The notes: a model not told the origin generated them from the letters alone. A DNA stretch of 64,000 bases from Conchocele bisecta (GCA_029237695.1 JAQRGA010000040.1:124001-188000); one strand, 5' to 3'; shown: positions 18,415 through 30,885, numbered from the stretch's first letter. A program made the numbers and translations.

Positions 18415-19646
18415 CTTCGATGTACAGTTGTGCGTCTGTAATTATATATAAGTACACGTTCAATGGCCCGGCTCCATCCGCCTCTTTGGTTATCTGGATC
18501 GTCACACCCTCGCTAGCGTTCTCAACTTGACGTCCGCTACCGTGCATTTGGTCGTCGTCACTGGCTCGCATGTCTAGCCATAACGCGTATTTGGTATTCA
18601 GGAACTCCGCGAGGGAGACGGCCGAGAGATGCAGGTCTTTGGCAACTGCTGCAACCTCCGGGGAACACTTAGAGCCGGAAGCAAACTGTTTTCTGACTTC
18701 GTCCCACTGCTGGTGCGCGCGAAGACCCGCGCTGTAGATTGGGGACTCCCTCGATCGTCACCTCGACCTTTGTGATTTTGGGGTTATAGAATTTGTCGGT
18801 TTTTCTAGCACCGAGCGCGAACCGAGCATCCTCGAACAGAATCAGTATACCTTTCATAGAGCGGGCGGGGACGTTGACATTAATATTCCACAATGTGTCG
18901 CCTTTGTCTTTCTTCATCTTGCGGTGGCGAAGAACTCGGTCATAAAGTATGGCAACGCGCCCAGCGTACTGGATTCTGATCAATCGCGCGAGTTCGGGCA
19001 TCGTGACATTGTCGATCGTATAGGTCGATGCCATGTCGGTGGCTATGAGAACACGGCCGTAGTCGTTGAACGTTAGTTCGTATTCGAGGCGGTCAGCCAA
19101 AGCACTCTGATAGTATGGCATGTGACTCTCCAGCAACTCAAAGTCGAGCGGGATGTAGAATCGGTTGCCGTAAGCGGCCGCGACCGCGTTGTCGCTCGCG
19201 ACGTTATCTGCCTTGTCACCAGCCCCGATTCTAAGTTTTGTTACGTTCTTATTTCGCCTGGTGTCAATACCCTGATAGACCGCACTCTTGCGCCGTCTTC
19301 CACAGGTCCTGATAGCAATGATAGACGTCGCTGTCGTCGATCGACATCACCTCATTACCAGAAATCTTTATCATGGTCTTCTTGACGATGGCGCGACCCA
19401 GGTTCTGAACGACGGTTCGATCCGCGTCCGTCGACGTCAGCGAAATAGTGAAAGCGAGGCGAACTGTACCGGCACAATGACGTCGCTAGCTCCGAGGTTG
19501 GGGAAGCGGACTAAGAGCTGCTGGTTCTGGTCGATCGTCGATGGGTTGTTCGTAATAACGACACTCTGTCTCACGCCTTTTGCCCCGAGGGGCTCACGCA
19601 GTCTGCGGTATGGATTGAGTTTGCGACCGTATTGACTCGAAGACAT
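18386..19646 (-). pseudogene. Major capsid protein, element II
   Basis: Starts MSSSQYGRKLNPYRR at 19,646 and ends TDAQLYIEDGRYVSAIY. Frameshifts near 19,467, 19,255 and 18,745, plus a short deletion around 19,005, break it into three or four pieces. It contains the region deleted in element I (NRFYIPLDFELLESHMPYY). Confidence 0.7.
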
Positions 19647-19712
19647 AATTTAGTAACTCTATTAAACTCGTATGGTTTTGTCTTTAATACATAATTATAT
19701 AATAATTATAAA

Positions 19713-20404
19713 ATGGCTGATTACGATATTGGTATAGACGAAGTCGATCGAGACGATTACATCGATGATTATGATGATGACATCGATGATTCCCTCGCGA
19801 CACACCAATCTTTTTTACAGACTCCAGATCCAATTCCAATTCACAATTGGGGGGGGGAAATAGGTGGTGCTACCAGCAGCGTTGGTCTAAGTCGGGAATT
19901 ACTCGAGGGAGCTGTAAACGACTACTACAACAATTTGGTAGAAAATGGTCTGGTTCCATATGTCGGTCAAGACTACTCCAAGTTCGAATTGGATATGCGT
20001 GGTAGGTTGCGACTAAAATCATCAAATATCCCGATCATCAACATGAATACCGGAAAACCCCTATCGCTGAACACCATTGCCGGAACCCGGTTTGGTGGCG
20101 AAATCAGAAAGAACGAACTAGGATTCGTAGATTGGGCGCGTGGTAAAACAATTGTGCCGGCCCGCGCTGTAGAGGCCCTAAATTCTACCGACGAAACGAT
20201 GGCGAAGACAGCCGCCGCGATAGAAACTGTTGAGCTCAGCGAGGTCCCTCGAGTGGCCACCGACGCTATTCACACGGTGGAGACCACGTTCAGCGAAATG
20301 GATGAAATATTCAACCTCGGCCAAGGATCTAACGATGACCCACCTTTACCTCTTCGCGAACTCCGGGGACTTGATAATGCTCTGCAAAAGTTCCGGGGCG
20401 AACT
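19713..20404 (+). pseudogene. Acidic coiled-coil protein, 5' part (element II)
   Basis: MADYDIGIDEVDRDDYIDDY start with an Asp-rich tract, then LLEGAVNDYYNNLVENGLVP, DETMAKTAAAIETVELSEVP and LPLRELRGLD. The frame is open until the 5.5-kb transposon enters at ~20,405 after KFRGEL. The 3' part resumes at 25,884. A CCAATTCACAATTGG palindrome (19,836-19,850) sits in the linker. Confidence 0.65.
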
Positions 20405-23400
20405 GGACCCGGTTGTACGAAGCACTAATGACTCATTAAGTTTTCATTAGCGACTCCTTAACTAATTTATCATTAAATTCAGTTGTACGAACACGAAGTT
20501 ATCATTAAGTCGTCATTAACTTATCATTAGTTAATGTAGGTACTGGACCATCATTAGGGCGCGTGCTCCTGTCATTAAGCCTTCGTGAATTATCCAAGAT
20601 GGCGGCCATTGCTGTCGATTCGTTAAAAAACAACAGAAAAGACGGATGAAATGGTGAAGATGAAGTTTCAAATTACTCTAGATTTCCTTTATACAATGCT
20701 ACTTACATATTTATTGCGTAAACAATCCAAAAATCCCTGTAATTTGTCCGTCTCATTCTGCAACTCTGAAGGGCATTCAGACTTTGAGAATTAAATGCCG
20801 TGTAACACACGCAAACTGCTCTAAATGCTGTCACTGACAGTGTTGGCCTTCAAGTTTAAACAACACAGCTGCAGCGAACTTACACAGTGACGTCACTTCG
20901 TCAGCATCCCGATCTAATAATAGGCTAGTGACACCTTACACCGTGTTCGATCTAACAACAAGTGGGGTGATTGGTAATTTCGATGCGGACTGGATTAGAA
21001 AATACTGCCCGATTCGATTAATGCATGATGTCTTACAAATAAACACACATGATCTATATTACAGCAAAAACAATAAAATGTAATATGTTTTTCTATAAGA
21101 ATAAACTTTGTTGTAATATCTACAACTAGTGATTACTTTACTAAATCAATGTTTTTCTGTTTCATTTCCCATTCCCATGGTGATGTCATTGGAGTGTGTT
21201 TTCCCAAACAGCGGCATGATGTGGTTATCTAATATCCAAACCCCCTGTTTTAGGTCTCTAATTCCTGTCACCGTGATTTTTTACCTGTCTAATCTCTCTA
21301 ATATACCCGCCTACCAACCACACCCTCGGCGGGGAAAACGTTGATCTTTAACTTTAAGCCAAAAATAAAATTAGAATGCATGTGCATTATTGTATGTACG
21401 TGACCTAGCTTGTTGTATGGAAATAAAATTCAATTCAACATTTAAGTTTGATTTGTATGTGACTCGTCTGGTACCACTCATGTTTATGCCCCATTGCACC
21501 ACTTTATTTTATATTCACTAGGGGACTATGTTCACCTTGTTTGTAAAGGGGACAGGCCGTGTTCAATGAACACATTTTCTACTTTATTTCTGACTACATG
21601 TGACTAATTCTTTAAACACGTCCAATACACGGCGCCTTATACTAATAGGCGGCGTTTATTTCACTTTTTTTTTTTAAACGATCGCATACCACAATGTGAA
21701 TTTCTGCAGTTGACAATGACACGCACATGCGTTGTTTGTGGAAACTTATTCTTTTGGGAAACGAGATCCTATCTCGTGGGAACGAGATGCTATGTCGTGA
21801 GAACGAGATAGAAAAGAATGTAAATGTCCCTTTTATGCTGCCTTACAAATTACGGCCTATTTGATAATTGACATTTATGTCCAACAAGATGTTCACGGTA
21901 TGTAATTGATCGTATTTCCTCTCCACCCTATGGAAGTTATAATGGAACCAGACTTTAGAAACAGAAATATTCGTGTTTCTAATCTATGTTTGCAACCGTG
22001 ACGCTGATTTGTTTAATCACATCAAATGCATCCCAGTACTAGCACACAAACACGTTGCGTCGGGTGCTTGTATGTTCTCCCACCCCACCCGCCGTAAAAA
22101 ACATGTAGCCGCAATTCGACAGGTTGGTGAGGCTGGATGTAAATCGGCGATTCATGAATGTGTCAATTGTTTCCCAGTGACTATGGTTTAGGCTCCGACA
22201 TTTCATTCCATGTCGCATCGCTAGTTTTTGGTGATACTACTGTCGAAAAAATGTAATGGTGTTGTCTTAGTCGACGATTCTCATGTGATGCCAAACATGT
22301 TTTATTAAGAAACCGAACACATGTGAAAAAAGAAATCAATATATTGTGGTAGTTCTTTACAAAACACATATTTTGAAAAAATATGAGAATCGTCTTAGTG
22401 ATTATCATGTGCTGCCAAATCTTGCTTTATTAAGAAATCAAACAAATTTTAAAAATAAAACGTTAATCAATGCATAATTATCAATTCCTATCGGCGATGC
22501 GATGACGAGAGCGACATGCGAGCGACATCATAGCGTGGTTATGGTAAGGTTGTTTCCGCCGAATTCTAAATGTCAGTCACACTTTGCACGTGAAACGGGA
22601 TTATCGACTGATAATTGTAAACATCGGCAGGTGTGTAGCAAGACACTAAATGATGTATGTTAAACGTGCTAATTGGTAGAGAGGTCGTTCCTATGGTGGC
22701 TCGAATAGGGAAAGTTCGTCACTTATAAATGAATGAAAGAAATGCCCCTAACGAGCGACCATACATACTTAGAATAACAGCTGATGTAACGGCGGTAAAC
22801 TGAAATGGTGTACGTGACAATTTGACATTTACGCTCCAACAAGATTTTCACGGTGTGTAATCGATCGTATTTCCTCTCCACCCGACTCGAGAAACACAAA
22901 TTAAATCGTTTATTTCTGAATGTGTCAAACGTTTGTGTCAAAAAGCATCAATATTTTTTTTTTTTACAAACATTAGAATCATCTAAGGAGACGATTCTCA
23001 TGTGTTTCCAAACCTATTTTTAAGAAATCAACAAATGTGAAAAGAAAACATGAATACATTGGTATTTCTTTACAAAACCATATTTTGACAAAATAGGAAA
23101 ATCGTCTTTGGAGACGATTCTCATGTGCTGCCAAATCTTGCTTTATCAAGAGATCAAACACATACTTATGAAAATGCACTATGTCAAGCTAATGGTAAAT
23201 ATCAATTTATTGGCGATGCGATGACGTGAGCGACTACATAGTGTGGTTTACATACGTTTGTTCCCCGCCGAATTCTACAGTCACACTTTGCACGTGAAAC
23301 TGGATTACCGACAGATGATTGTAAACACCATCAAGTGTGCACCTAGACCGAAAATGATATGTCGCAAGTGTGCTAGTTGTGGGGGGGGGGGGGGGGTGGG

Positions 23401-25883
23401 GGGGGGGGGGGGGTGGGGTGGGGGGGGGGTGTACGACGGCATATGTTTTATACGCTCGTTTAAAAACGGGAGTATTATTTATGTATCCACGCTGTATGTG
23501 CGGCGGACGACTCTCGGGCACAGCTTGTTCTGACGATAGTGGGCCCACTGCATGTCTAGGGCAGCGACATTTGCTGGGGTTTGCACACCCAATGTTCTAC
23601 CCTCCACTACGGTCACACGGTGGAACGAACAAATACGTTGATACCAATTACACTGACAGTGGCAAGCATGTATAACAAAATACGTCTCATTTGGCAATGC
23701 GTCGCTCTCCATTGGGCTGATGTGGAATAACTAGCATGGATATGGATGAAGAAAGGGTGCTGGTGGTTTCGTAAAATCCCAAGTTCCCATGTGGAACTGG
23801 TATGGTAAATCATTAGTCATTGTTAACGACCATGACGACGACGCAGTGATTGTGAGAGGCCACCAACAGCATCGGATTAGCACCAACAAACCCCACCCAT
23901 GTCATCCACGACGATCAGTAATGATATTTAATACTACATGTATGTATATTTTCTGACGATAAATAAAAAACATTTTCTGTTATCGCATTTATTTGTTACG
24001 CATCAACATAAGCAATGATAGCTCAGTTGTCCACATAAGACGATAGACAATTAATTCGATCAAGATTTACACGTATTGCTGGAATCGGAAACAATTACAT
24101 GTATGTAAAATACTGTATCTTACATGTTCCCAAATATAGATGTATCCCCGTCTGTATTTTGACAAAATAAGGTATCCTGGTCTGTGTGTTGACAAAATAA
24201 GCTGACAAAATAATTGCGTTCTACGTACGTACATGCATAGATCTCGAAAGCATGCGAGCTGGAATTGCGTTTTACGTACGTACATGTTGCACAAAACTAA
24301 ATTTCAACACATCGTGAAAATGCTCTGGCAAAATTGCGTCATCGCAGTCGCGAAAACGCGAGATCGCGAGGTGAAAACGCGATATTGAATACAATAGAAT
24401 ATCACGTTTTCGCCTCGCGATTCGCAGTCAGGCGATTTGGTCTCGCGTTTTCGCCATCTTGTGTATAGGTTGACGATGCGATGCAGTAATCATATATCAT
24501 ATGGTATCATATATGTTTTTTCTCTCAATAAACATGTATTGGCATGGCAATACATGAGAATCGTCTTCTAAGACGATTATCATCTTTTGTCAAATTATGT
24601 TTTAGTTGTCAAGAAATACTGAAGTTTGTCCACATTTGCTCTATTTCTTAATAAAAACATGTTTTGGCAGCACACGATAATCGTCTCCTAAAACAACGGG
24701 TACGTGTCGTGTTCATGAAATGTGACAACCTTGCGATTTCTCGCATAGGTTGAGATCTCGCGATAACGCGACATGCTTTCGACACCTATATGAGCAAAAC
24801 AAACCGGATTTTTCTGTCTGTAACGCTGAGATAGTCGCCCTAAGTTACAGACAGAACAATAGGGTTGGAGCCAAACTTATTTTCAAAAGCGGAAGGCGAG
24901 ATCGCGAAAACGCGAGACGATTCTCGTAATCAACGAATAATAACGGGACCGATACGATTTCTAATTACCTCTAATAATAATCGCACTTTCCATTTACCAA
25001 TATATTGGCAATATATTTAAAACAATTTTGATAATAAATAATTATGGGGGTTAATACATATGTGTGGTGTGGCAAGGGAAAATGAATAATGGGGGTTGGG
25101 GCAAACGAAAATAATTAAATTGTGTGGGTGGTGGGGTGAATTGAACGATAATTCAAAAGCATGGGTGGTGGGGTGAAGCAATAATTCAAAAGCATGGGTG
25201 GTGGGGTATGAAAATTATTTGTTTGCATGGGTGGTGGGTAAAAAAAAAACTGCCTTCCAACCCCCCCCATACGATTAATTCTGGAAAAGAAAAGCCCTTA
25301 CTCAGTACTGTAATCTGTAACCACCCATTTTGGCAACTTGCTAATTTTCTTTTCTTACACCATTCATGGAGGAACTCGGCGGATGAAGGGGGTACATACG
25401 CACCCGTCACACACCCCCCCCCCCTATAGCGTACGGGCCTGCGGTCGGTCATACGAAAATACCATAGATTCCTCAACGCAGTACATGTACGTTGCGTGTA
25501 GATTGTTAGATTGTACACGGTGATTTCTAATTTTATCCTACTTACATGACGTAGCCATGACGTTGCTACAATATAGTTAAAGGTATCATGCCTGTGTGAG
25601 TTTCTGTTGAATCGTTCGGTTGCAGCAGGAAAATGCGCGCCTGTCATATTGTCATAGTACAGAAACCGGAACCAGAAAACTGGAATTTGACTGGTTTACT
25701 TGTCTGTTTACAGGTTAATGACAGCATGTCATTAGTTAATATGCCATTAAAACGTCATTAGTTAATGAGGACTTAATGACGTTTCGTACAACCAGTTTTT
25801 AATGACTCATTAACTAATTGAAAGTTAATGTGTCATTAGGCTAATGATACATTAACTAATGTAACGTTCGTACAACCGGGTCC
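20405..25883. mobile_element. 5.5-kb DNA transposon with subterminal repeats, inserted in coiled-coil gene
   Basis: Near-perfect 17-bp inverted ends GGACCCGGTTGTACGAA / TTCGTACAACCGGGTCC. The host gene is GAACTGGTCCTTAACC in element III; here it is split, with CTGG at both junctions (20,403-20,406 and 25,883-25,886), suggesting a short 2-4 bp target duplication, though end positions are ambiguous. Both ends carry arrays of CATTA / TCATTAGTTAATG words and internal GTTGTACGAA copies (20,494 and 25,782). No transposase ORF was recognised inside, so it is probably non-autonomous. The interior holds direct repeats (22,490-22,640 versus 23,210-23,345; 21,872-21,925 versus 22,828-22,885), several GACGATTCTCATGTG blocks, a G-run at 23,380-23,432 and a GC-rich palindromic stretch at 24,340-24,455. 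Confidence 0.75.
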
Positions 25884-26508
25884 TGGTCCTTAACCTCTCT
25901 AAGCTCACGGCGCTGGATGAGCATATCGCGATAGAAGAAAGAAAACTTGGAGAAGCCCTGATATAGAATCTACCGAGCGGATCGCCGAACGACTGCGGTC
26001 GTTGCGGGACGAAAGAGAAGCTCGCTTGCAGGCTGCCTCGACTAACCGTGAGGCACTCCGCACACAAATAAGTCGGATCCGCGAAACAATTTCGAGGGTC
26101 CTGCACGAGGAGACGACACTCGGTGAGCGTCTTCGCACTCTGTTCAGAGAACAGGGTATCACGATAGCAAGCCTCCTCACGGCTATCGTCATGACTATAT
26201 CGACCATAGTTCTAGTTTTCACTGGCGGTGCGGCGGCCGCACCCGCGCCAACACCCGCGCCAGCACCCGGCGGAGCCAAGGATCTGATACAAAAACAACT
26301 AAAAGCCCTCGCCAGTCTCCTGGCTAAATTAGCCGAAAAGGCGCCTGCCGCACTACCTGGACTGATCGGATGTATCGTTTCTTACTTGCTATCTATATTA
26401 GCAAAAACGGCCGGATGGCTCGCCAAAAATACTTGGGCTTTAATCGTGGCAATCGCCGGTCTCTTACTTTTACTCTCTCGAGAGATCCTAAAACCAAAGC
26501 GCAAATAG
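25884..26508 (+). pseudogene. Acidic coiled-coil protein, 3' part (element II)
   Basis: Continues the gene interrupted at 20,405: LDEHIAIEERKL, a 4-bp deletion near 25,950 that shifts the frame, then the coiled coil (ERLRSLRDEREARLQAAST), hydrophobic segment (ITIASLLTAIVMTISTIVLV), Pro/Ala linker, a second hydrophobic region and a TM helix ending SREILKPKRK at 26,508. The 3' end overlaps the converging MDTKAF gene by 21 bp as in element I. Confidence 0.65.
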
Positions 26509-27943
26509 TCCGATCACCACGAGGGCAACGACGAGCACTAATTTCTCCTCCTCGTGTGTTGTGCTTCCAATCTCGATTGGTGTTTCCGCTCCTGTTCCCT
26601 CAACACTGTTGACGATTGACTTGGGGGGACTCAATTCTTGAATTGGGTTCAACTTCAATCCCGATTGTGTTGAGTGAGACGTATCCAATCGCGATTGGCT
26701 TGGGTTTTTTATGACCGTCTTGGTGTTCAATCGGGGATTGTGTTTGATGATATCCGCGTTCACGTTCCCGTTGTGGCCGATTTTTTGATTGACGGTGGCG
26801 ATTACGATCTGATTATTGTAACCGTCAACCGGGTCGTCTCGTAGTATCATATTGCTCGGCGCCATATAAATACCTATTCCAAATACGTAGTCTACTGGGG
26901 TGCTGGCATTCTGCAAAACGTCTTGATACCGCTTGATCGCCGCCGGGAGGTCCACCGGAGAGGAGATGGCGTCCTCGATATTTGCCAAGAACTGTTTTTG
27001 TGCATCAAACGCCGTTCCCGTGCCCAGTATAGAACTGCGAGTTTGCTTCTGTGCGCTGAGGATGGCCCAGACGTACGTGCGAATGGAGTCGTTGAGGCGA
27101 GTAACCCCGGCCTGCGTGAACCCTAGACCCTTATCTAACATAAATGTACCCCACACGTCCTGAACCTCAGCAGCCTGTTGTATGTAATCGACGTGAGCCC
27201 GTTTCGGAGGTAACCAAATGCAGGATGAGACACCGCAGTGCCGACCTCCAGACTTCCCGGCCCCAGGGACATTCGTCCGGGCCGGGGTCAAACCACTTTC
27301 CGGAACCCGAAGGTCATCGTAGCGGGGTCATCAGGTTCGTTCCGATGACAATGTGGTCGCCGGAGTGATCGTGTCTAAAATCAGTCTGCGTCCAATTCAC
27401 GGACTGGCCCCGAATGAGAACGTCCCCGAGGCCGGTGCTGGTAGGAAATGCTTTCTGTCTCCAGTCCGCGTCTTTTGAAACGTTAAATTCGTTACACAAT
27501 CTTTCGAACGCCTTACGGTCGTATGTGCTGAAAATGGGATCCCAGCCGTCATCTTGAGGTAGTCGAATACCTAGTTCTTTGAGAATCCTCCTAATGGTGT
27601 AATACACATGAAAGTTGTAGAAACTTCGGAGCATGACATTCTTGGATGTCAGATGGTCTTGATGTGAAAGTCCACATCCGGCCGTTGCACACCATACAGC
27701 GAAATTTAGCTGGTTCTGCCAGAAGTTCATCGGTGTTGCTTTCCACCTGTTTACGGCCTCCATTGTTTTAATCTTGGGCAGCCTATATTGTTCAAAGATG
27801 TCGGGAAAGTTGGTGGTAAAGCCACTGTCCGGTCTGACCGTTACAGTTGGGTGTACAAGGGGGTTCACAGCGTCTTTTTGTGTGTATTTACCTCAGACCG
27901 CATACTTTGCATTAGAATTGAAGCTAAATGCTTTGGTATCCAT
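26488..27943 (-). pseudogene. Conserved 'MDTKAF' protein, element II
   Basis: ATG at 27,943. An in-frame TGA near 27,895 (KYAV*GKY) and a frameshift near 27,300 break it; otherwise it matches element III closely, including RLCNEFNVSKDADWRQKA and DAQKQFLANIEDAISSPVDL. The C-terminal linker holds CCAATCGCGATTGG (26,685-26,698), CCAATCTCGATTGG (26,567-26,580) and CAACACTGTTG. The end is hydrophobic (VLVVALVVIGLFALWF), a probable C-terminal anchor. Confidence 0.6.
26685..26698. repeat. CCAATCGCGATTGG palindrome in MDTKAF gene II
   Basis: Identical 14-mer to 6,911-6,924 but in an unrelated gene, showing that the palindrome is dispersed rather than inherited with one gene. Confidence 0.65.
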
Positions 27944-27957
27944 TGAAAGATATTATT

Positions 27958-28557
27958 ATGTTTGCTACTATCACTAATGTTCTAAAACAGAGTTGTGAAC
28001 TTCAAAAATCAATCGACAACTGCTGCGGAAAACGCCGGGTGGGCCTCAGATCAATCACCTTCACGGTTGGATGGCAGAATGTGGGAAAGAGTGAAGGGTT
28101 TTACTATGTGAAGGATGAATAACAATTCGGTGTAAAACTGCCTCACGGACTGTGGGGAATAAAACAGCTCAAAGATTTTGTCAACTCAGAGCTTGACGGT
28201 ATAATCAACCTCACAGTATCGAAGGCTACCGGGCTCACAGCAATGACCATCAGCCCTAATAATAAGGTAGTGATCTCCCCGGGGTTGGGTATTCAACTCG
28301 GTTTTAGAGATACATACTCCACTAATAAAGGAGTGTTTACCCCGGGTGAGTACGTCGGTGATAACCCGGTGGACTTCGCCTTCCCTAAAACTCTCAGGGT
28401 GCACCTGGATCGGGTGAACACATCGTACAACACGGTAGACGGATCCCCCAGCACATTACTGAAAACCGTGCAATCCAGCGACTGTTTCTTTGGGGATACG
28501 GTGAGAAAGTTGAATAACTATTACCCGATTTCGGTAGTTCTCGAAATTTCCAATTGA
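27958..28557 (+). pseudogene. Jelly-roll-like minor capsid candidate, element II
   Basis: Ortholog of 454-1,140. A TAA at ~28,120 (KDE*QFG) replaces CAA, and about 85-90 bp encoding the LDFPxPEMKVLESGHI segment are missing after FFGDTV, so the last strands join KLNNYYPISVVLEIS directly. Upstream it is divergent from the MDTKAF gene, with 14 bp between the start codons. Confidence 0.55.
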
Positions 28558-28593
28558 GTATTGGTGCCCCAATATTATAATTTAATTTAAATT

Positions 28594-30058
28594 ATGAGTA
28601 TATTCGGACATGGTAGTTCTTCCAATTCCAATCGGGATTGGGTGACAGATTCAAAGAATTTGGAACCGGCATAAGGGGGATTCGTCCCGACAGAGAGCGA
28701 CTTTTTAGCTACCAGAAAAACCAAGGCCCTGATCAATACAACTATATCGAAGGTCACAAACAGGATTCACAGTAGTATAGCAGATGTTAGAGTAGAAGTG
28801 CTAACGGCGACTGCACAAGTTGGGGAAGAGGCCCGGGCGAAAATTGAGGGAGTCCGAACGGGTATTGAGAAAGATCAGGCGACCCTTACGGATGCTTATA
28901 AGGTGTTGCGCTCAGAGGACTCTCTCATCAGAGAAGCAGCACTTACTAAACTAGGAGGAAAAATAACCGAATTTCGAAAAGAGGCCCGATTGGGTATTGA
29001 GGGAGTCCGAACGGGTATTGAGAAATCCCTAGAAGACCACCAGGCGGCCCTTACGGATGCTTATAGAGTGTTGCGCACAGAGTACTCTTTCAACAGAGAA
29101 GCATCACTTACTGAACTAGGCGAAACAATAACACAATTTCAAAAGGAGGCCCGGTTGGAAATTGAGAAAAACCAGACGGCCTTTACGGAGGCTTATAATT
29201 TGTTGCACTCAGAGGACTCTCTCATCAGAGAAGCAGCAGTTACTAAACTAGACGAAAAAATAACATAATTTCTAAAAGAGACCCGGTTGGGGGTTGAGGG
29301 ACTCCAAGAAGACCACCAGGCGGCCCTTATGGAGACTTATAGGGTGTTTCGCTCAGAAATCTCTCAACAGAGAAGCAGCACTTGCTGAACTAGGTGAAAA
29401 AATAACAGAATTTCGGGAAGAGGCCCGGTTGGGGGTTGAGAAAGCCCGAGAAGACCACCAGGCGGCCCTTACGGATGCTTATAGAGTGTTGCGCTCAGAA
29501 GACTCTCTGAACAGAGAAGCATCACTTACTGAACTAGATGGAAAAATAACCGAAGTTTCCGAAAAACTGAAACGTGTTCGTAGCACTTGAGGATACCTCT
29601 GAAATGATTCGTGCTGAGGCCCATACCTCTATCGGGGGGCTTGCCGGATTGGTGGAAACATTGAAAACGCAAAAACGTGTCATAACAGTTTGGGCTGAGA
29701 AGCGGGGCTCGTGGACTGAGGGGCTCTATGAATATTCGTTCGGTGCCAAAGCGAGTAATAAATGTGGGGGATACACCATGACATCTCCAGGTACGCTTCT
29801 CCGAATGGCTGTCTGCTCGGTTAATGCTAATGGTAAACCTGTGGGCGCGGTCATCGTAAATCTTGTAGTGGATGGTGAAGAACGGGCAATTGGAGTCAAT
29901 AAACTCGCTGGAGATATTTCATCGGTGATTTTGTTCGCGGATGGTGACGATTTAATTAGACTCTTTCCGAAGGTAGTGTTATTAACTTTGTTACGAAAAT
30001 CGCTGACCCCGCGAGTTCTTCCACTATTGTTGCATTGTTAATTGAACTTAATTTGTAA
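28594..30058 (+). pseudogene. Fiber-like shaft/knob protein, element II
   Basis: Starts MSIFGHGSSSNSNRDWVTD. The shaft is built from repeated units of the type DSLxREAALTELGGKITEFR ... EARLGIEGVRTGIEK ... DHQAALTDAYRVLR, about 48-60 residues each, strongly helical with regular heptads. The C-terminal ~125 residues (VITVWAEKRGSWTEGLYEYS; GGYTMTSPGTLLRMAVCSVN; IVNLVVDGEERAIGVNKLAG) are beta-rich and would make a terminal knob. Two TAA codons (~28,672 and ~29,266) and frameshifts near 29,360, 29,580 and 29,968 inactivate it. Shaft-knob order recalls adenovirus-like or phage fibers; this is inference from architecture. Confidence 0.65.
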
Positions 30059-30079
30059 AATACTAATATATTTAAAATC

Positions 30080-30727
30080 ATGAACGAATCACCGCTTCCG
30101 ATTGTCAATACCAATCCATCAACACTGTATCCAATTGGTCAATACCACTCCATCAAACAACTTTATCCAATTAACGAAAAAAGTTCAGATTTTAGGTTGA
30201 ATAACATCGTCGCTATGCAGGATATTTTAGTTAGAGAATGTGCAAATAGAAAAAGACACGCTAAGAAATATAAGCGCGCGGCGAACATAGCTGAAGCCTC
30301 TAGTACGATTCGGGCAAGTTTATCTGTAATGACTGCTGCAACTCTAGCTACAGTTGTAACGGTTCCGCTTGCACGGGTTTTGAGTGGAATTACCGTTTTA
30401 TCTGGAATACTTTGTATGGTAATTAGGGCGGCGGGTGGAAAACTCGAGAACAAAATTAGAAAACATGATAGAATATCCGTTCTCGCTAGGTCTAAGAAAA
30501 AAAATAGCATGGACGTTATGGTGTCCAAAGCGTTGGCCGATAAGAAAATATCAAATTTAGAGTTTGAATCCGTGGTGGAAGAAATGGGGAGATATGAAGA
30601 ATTAAAAAATGATATTGGAATCAAGGCGCGTTCCACCATGCCCAAAATTGAGTGTACTGATTGGGATAAATTTAGGGTAAAACTTGGAAATAAAGTCGGT
30701 GGAAATGTTACAGCACCACCATCCTGA
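30080..30727 (+). CDS. Two-helix membrane protein, element II
   Basis: 215 codons, intact, starting MNESPLPIVNTNPS. An N-terminal linker carries TCCAATTGG-like palindromes, then a conserved helix (LNNIVAMQDILVRECANRKR), paired hydrophobic segments (SLSVMTAATLATVVTVPLA and LSGITVLSGILCMVIRAA), then a charged region (KHDRISVLARSKKK; VMVSKALADKKISNLEFE; DWDKFRVKLGNKVGG). Homologs are at 41,879-42,556 (intact) and 51,886-52,512 (broken). Always placed between the fiber-like gene and the element end, so probably a late or virion membrane protein. Confidence 0.65.
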   Translation: MNESPLPIVNTNPSTLYPIGQYHSIKQLYPINEKSSDFRLNNIVAMQDILVRECANRKRHAKKYKRAANIAEASSTIRASLSVMTAATLATVVTVPLARVLSGITVLSGILCMVIRAAGGKLENKIRKHDRISVLARSKKKNSMDVMVSKALADKKISNLEFESVVEEMGRYEELKNDIGIKARSTMPKIECTDWDKFRVKLGNKVGGNVTAPPS

Positions 30728-30840
30728 AATTGTGATATTTTATAAAATAATTTTTAAAAAATAATTTTAAAATTATAAAATTAATTATATTGGTGCACTA
30801 AACAATTTATTAATGATAATAAACAATTTAACAAAAAAAA

Positions 30841-30885
30841 AGGTTTAGGTCCCTTCGAGGTTCGAACTCGCGCCGGAAAACCCTA
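30841..30885 (-). other. tRNA-like 3' half (Pol III B-box) in terminal region of element II
   Basis: On the minus strand, GCGCGAGTTCGAACCTCGAAG is followed by GGGACCTAAACC and an oligo-T run. GTTCGAACC fits the B-box/T-loop consensus, and the T-run would terminate Pol III. No A-box is evident beside it. Corresponds to 51,732-51,792 in element III. Confidence 0.4.

Noticed and set aside
23381..23432. G-run as a functional G-quadplex or packaging signal
   Set aside because: A single homopolymer-like tract inside a decayed transposon; more simply slippage or sequencing uncertainty.
25186..25647. 153-codon minus-strand ORF inside the nested transposon as a transposase
   Set aside because: Low-complexity sequence over GGGTGGTGGGG repeats; no DDE/DDD motif or zinc finger seen.
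9547..30058. Possible alternative genetic code (TAA/TAG as Glu or Gln), since many in-frame stops replace Glu or Gln codons
   Set aside because: Other stops replace Trp, Ser, Tyr, Thr and Gly codons, frameshifts and deletions are common, the same sites are sense codons in sister copies, and normal TAA/TAG stops end the intact small genes. Ordinary pseudogene decay explains it.
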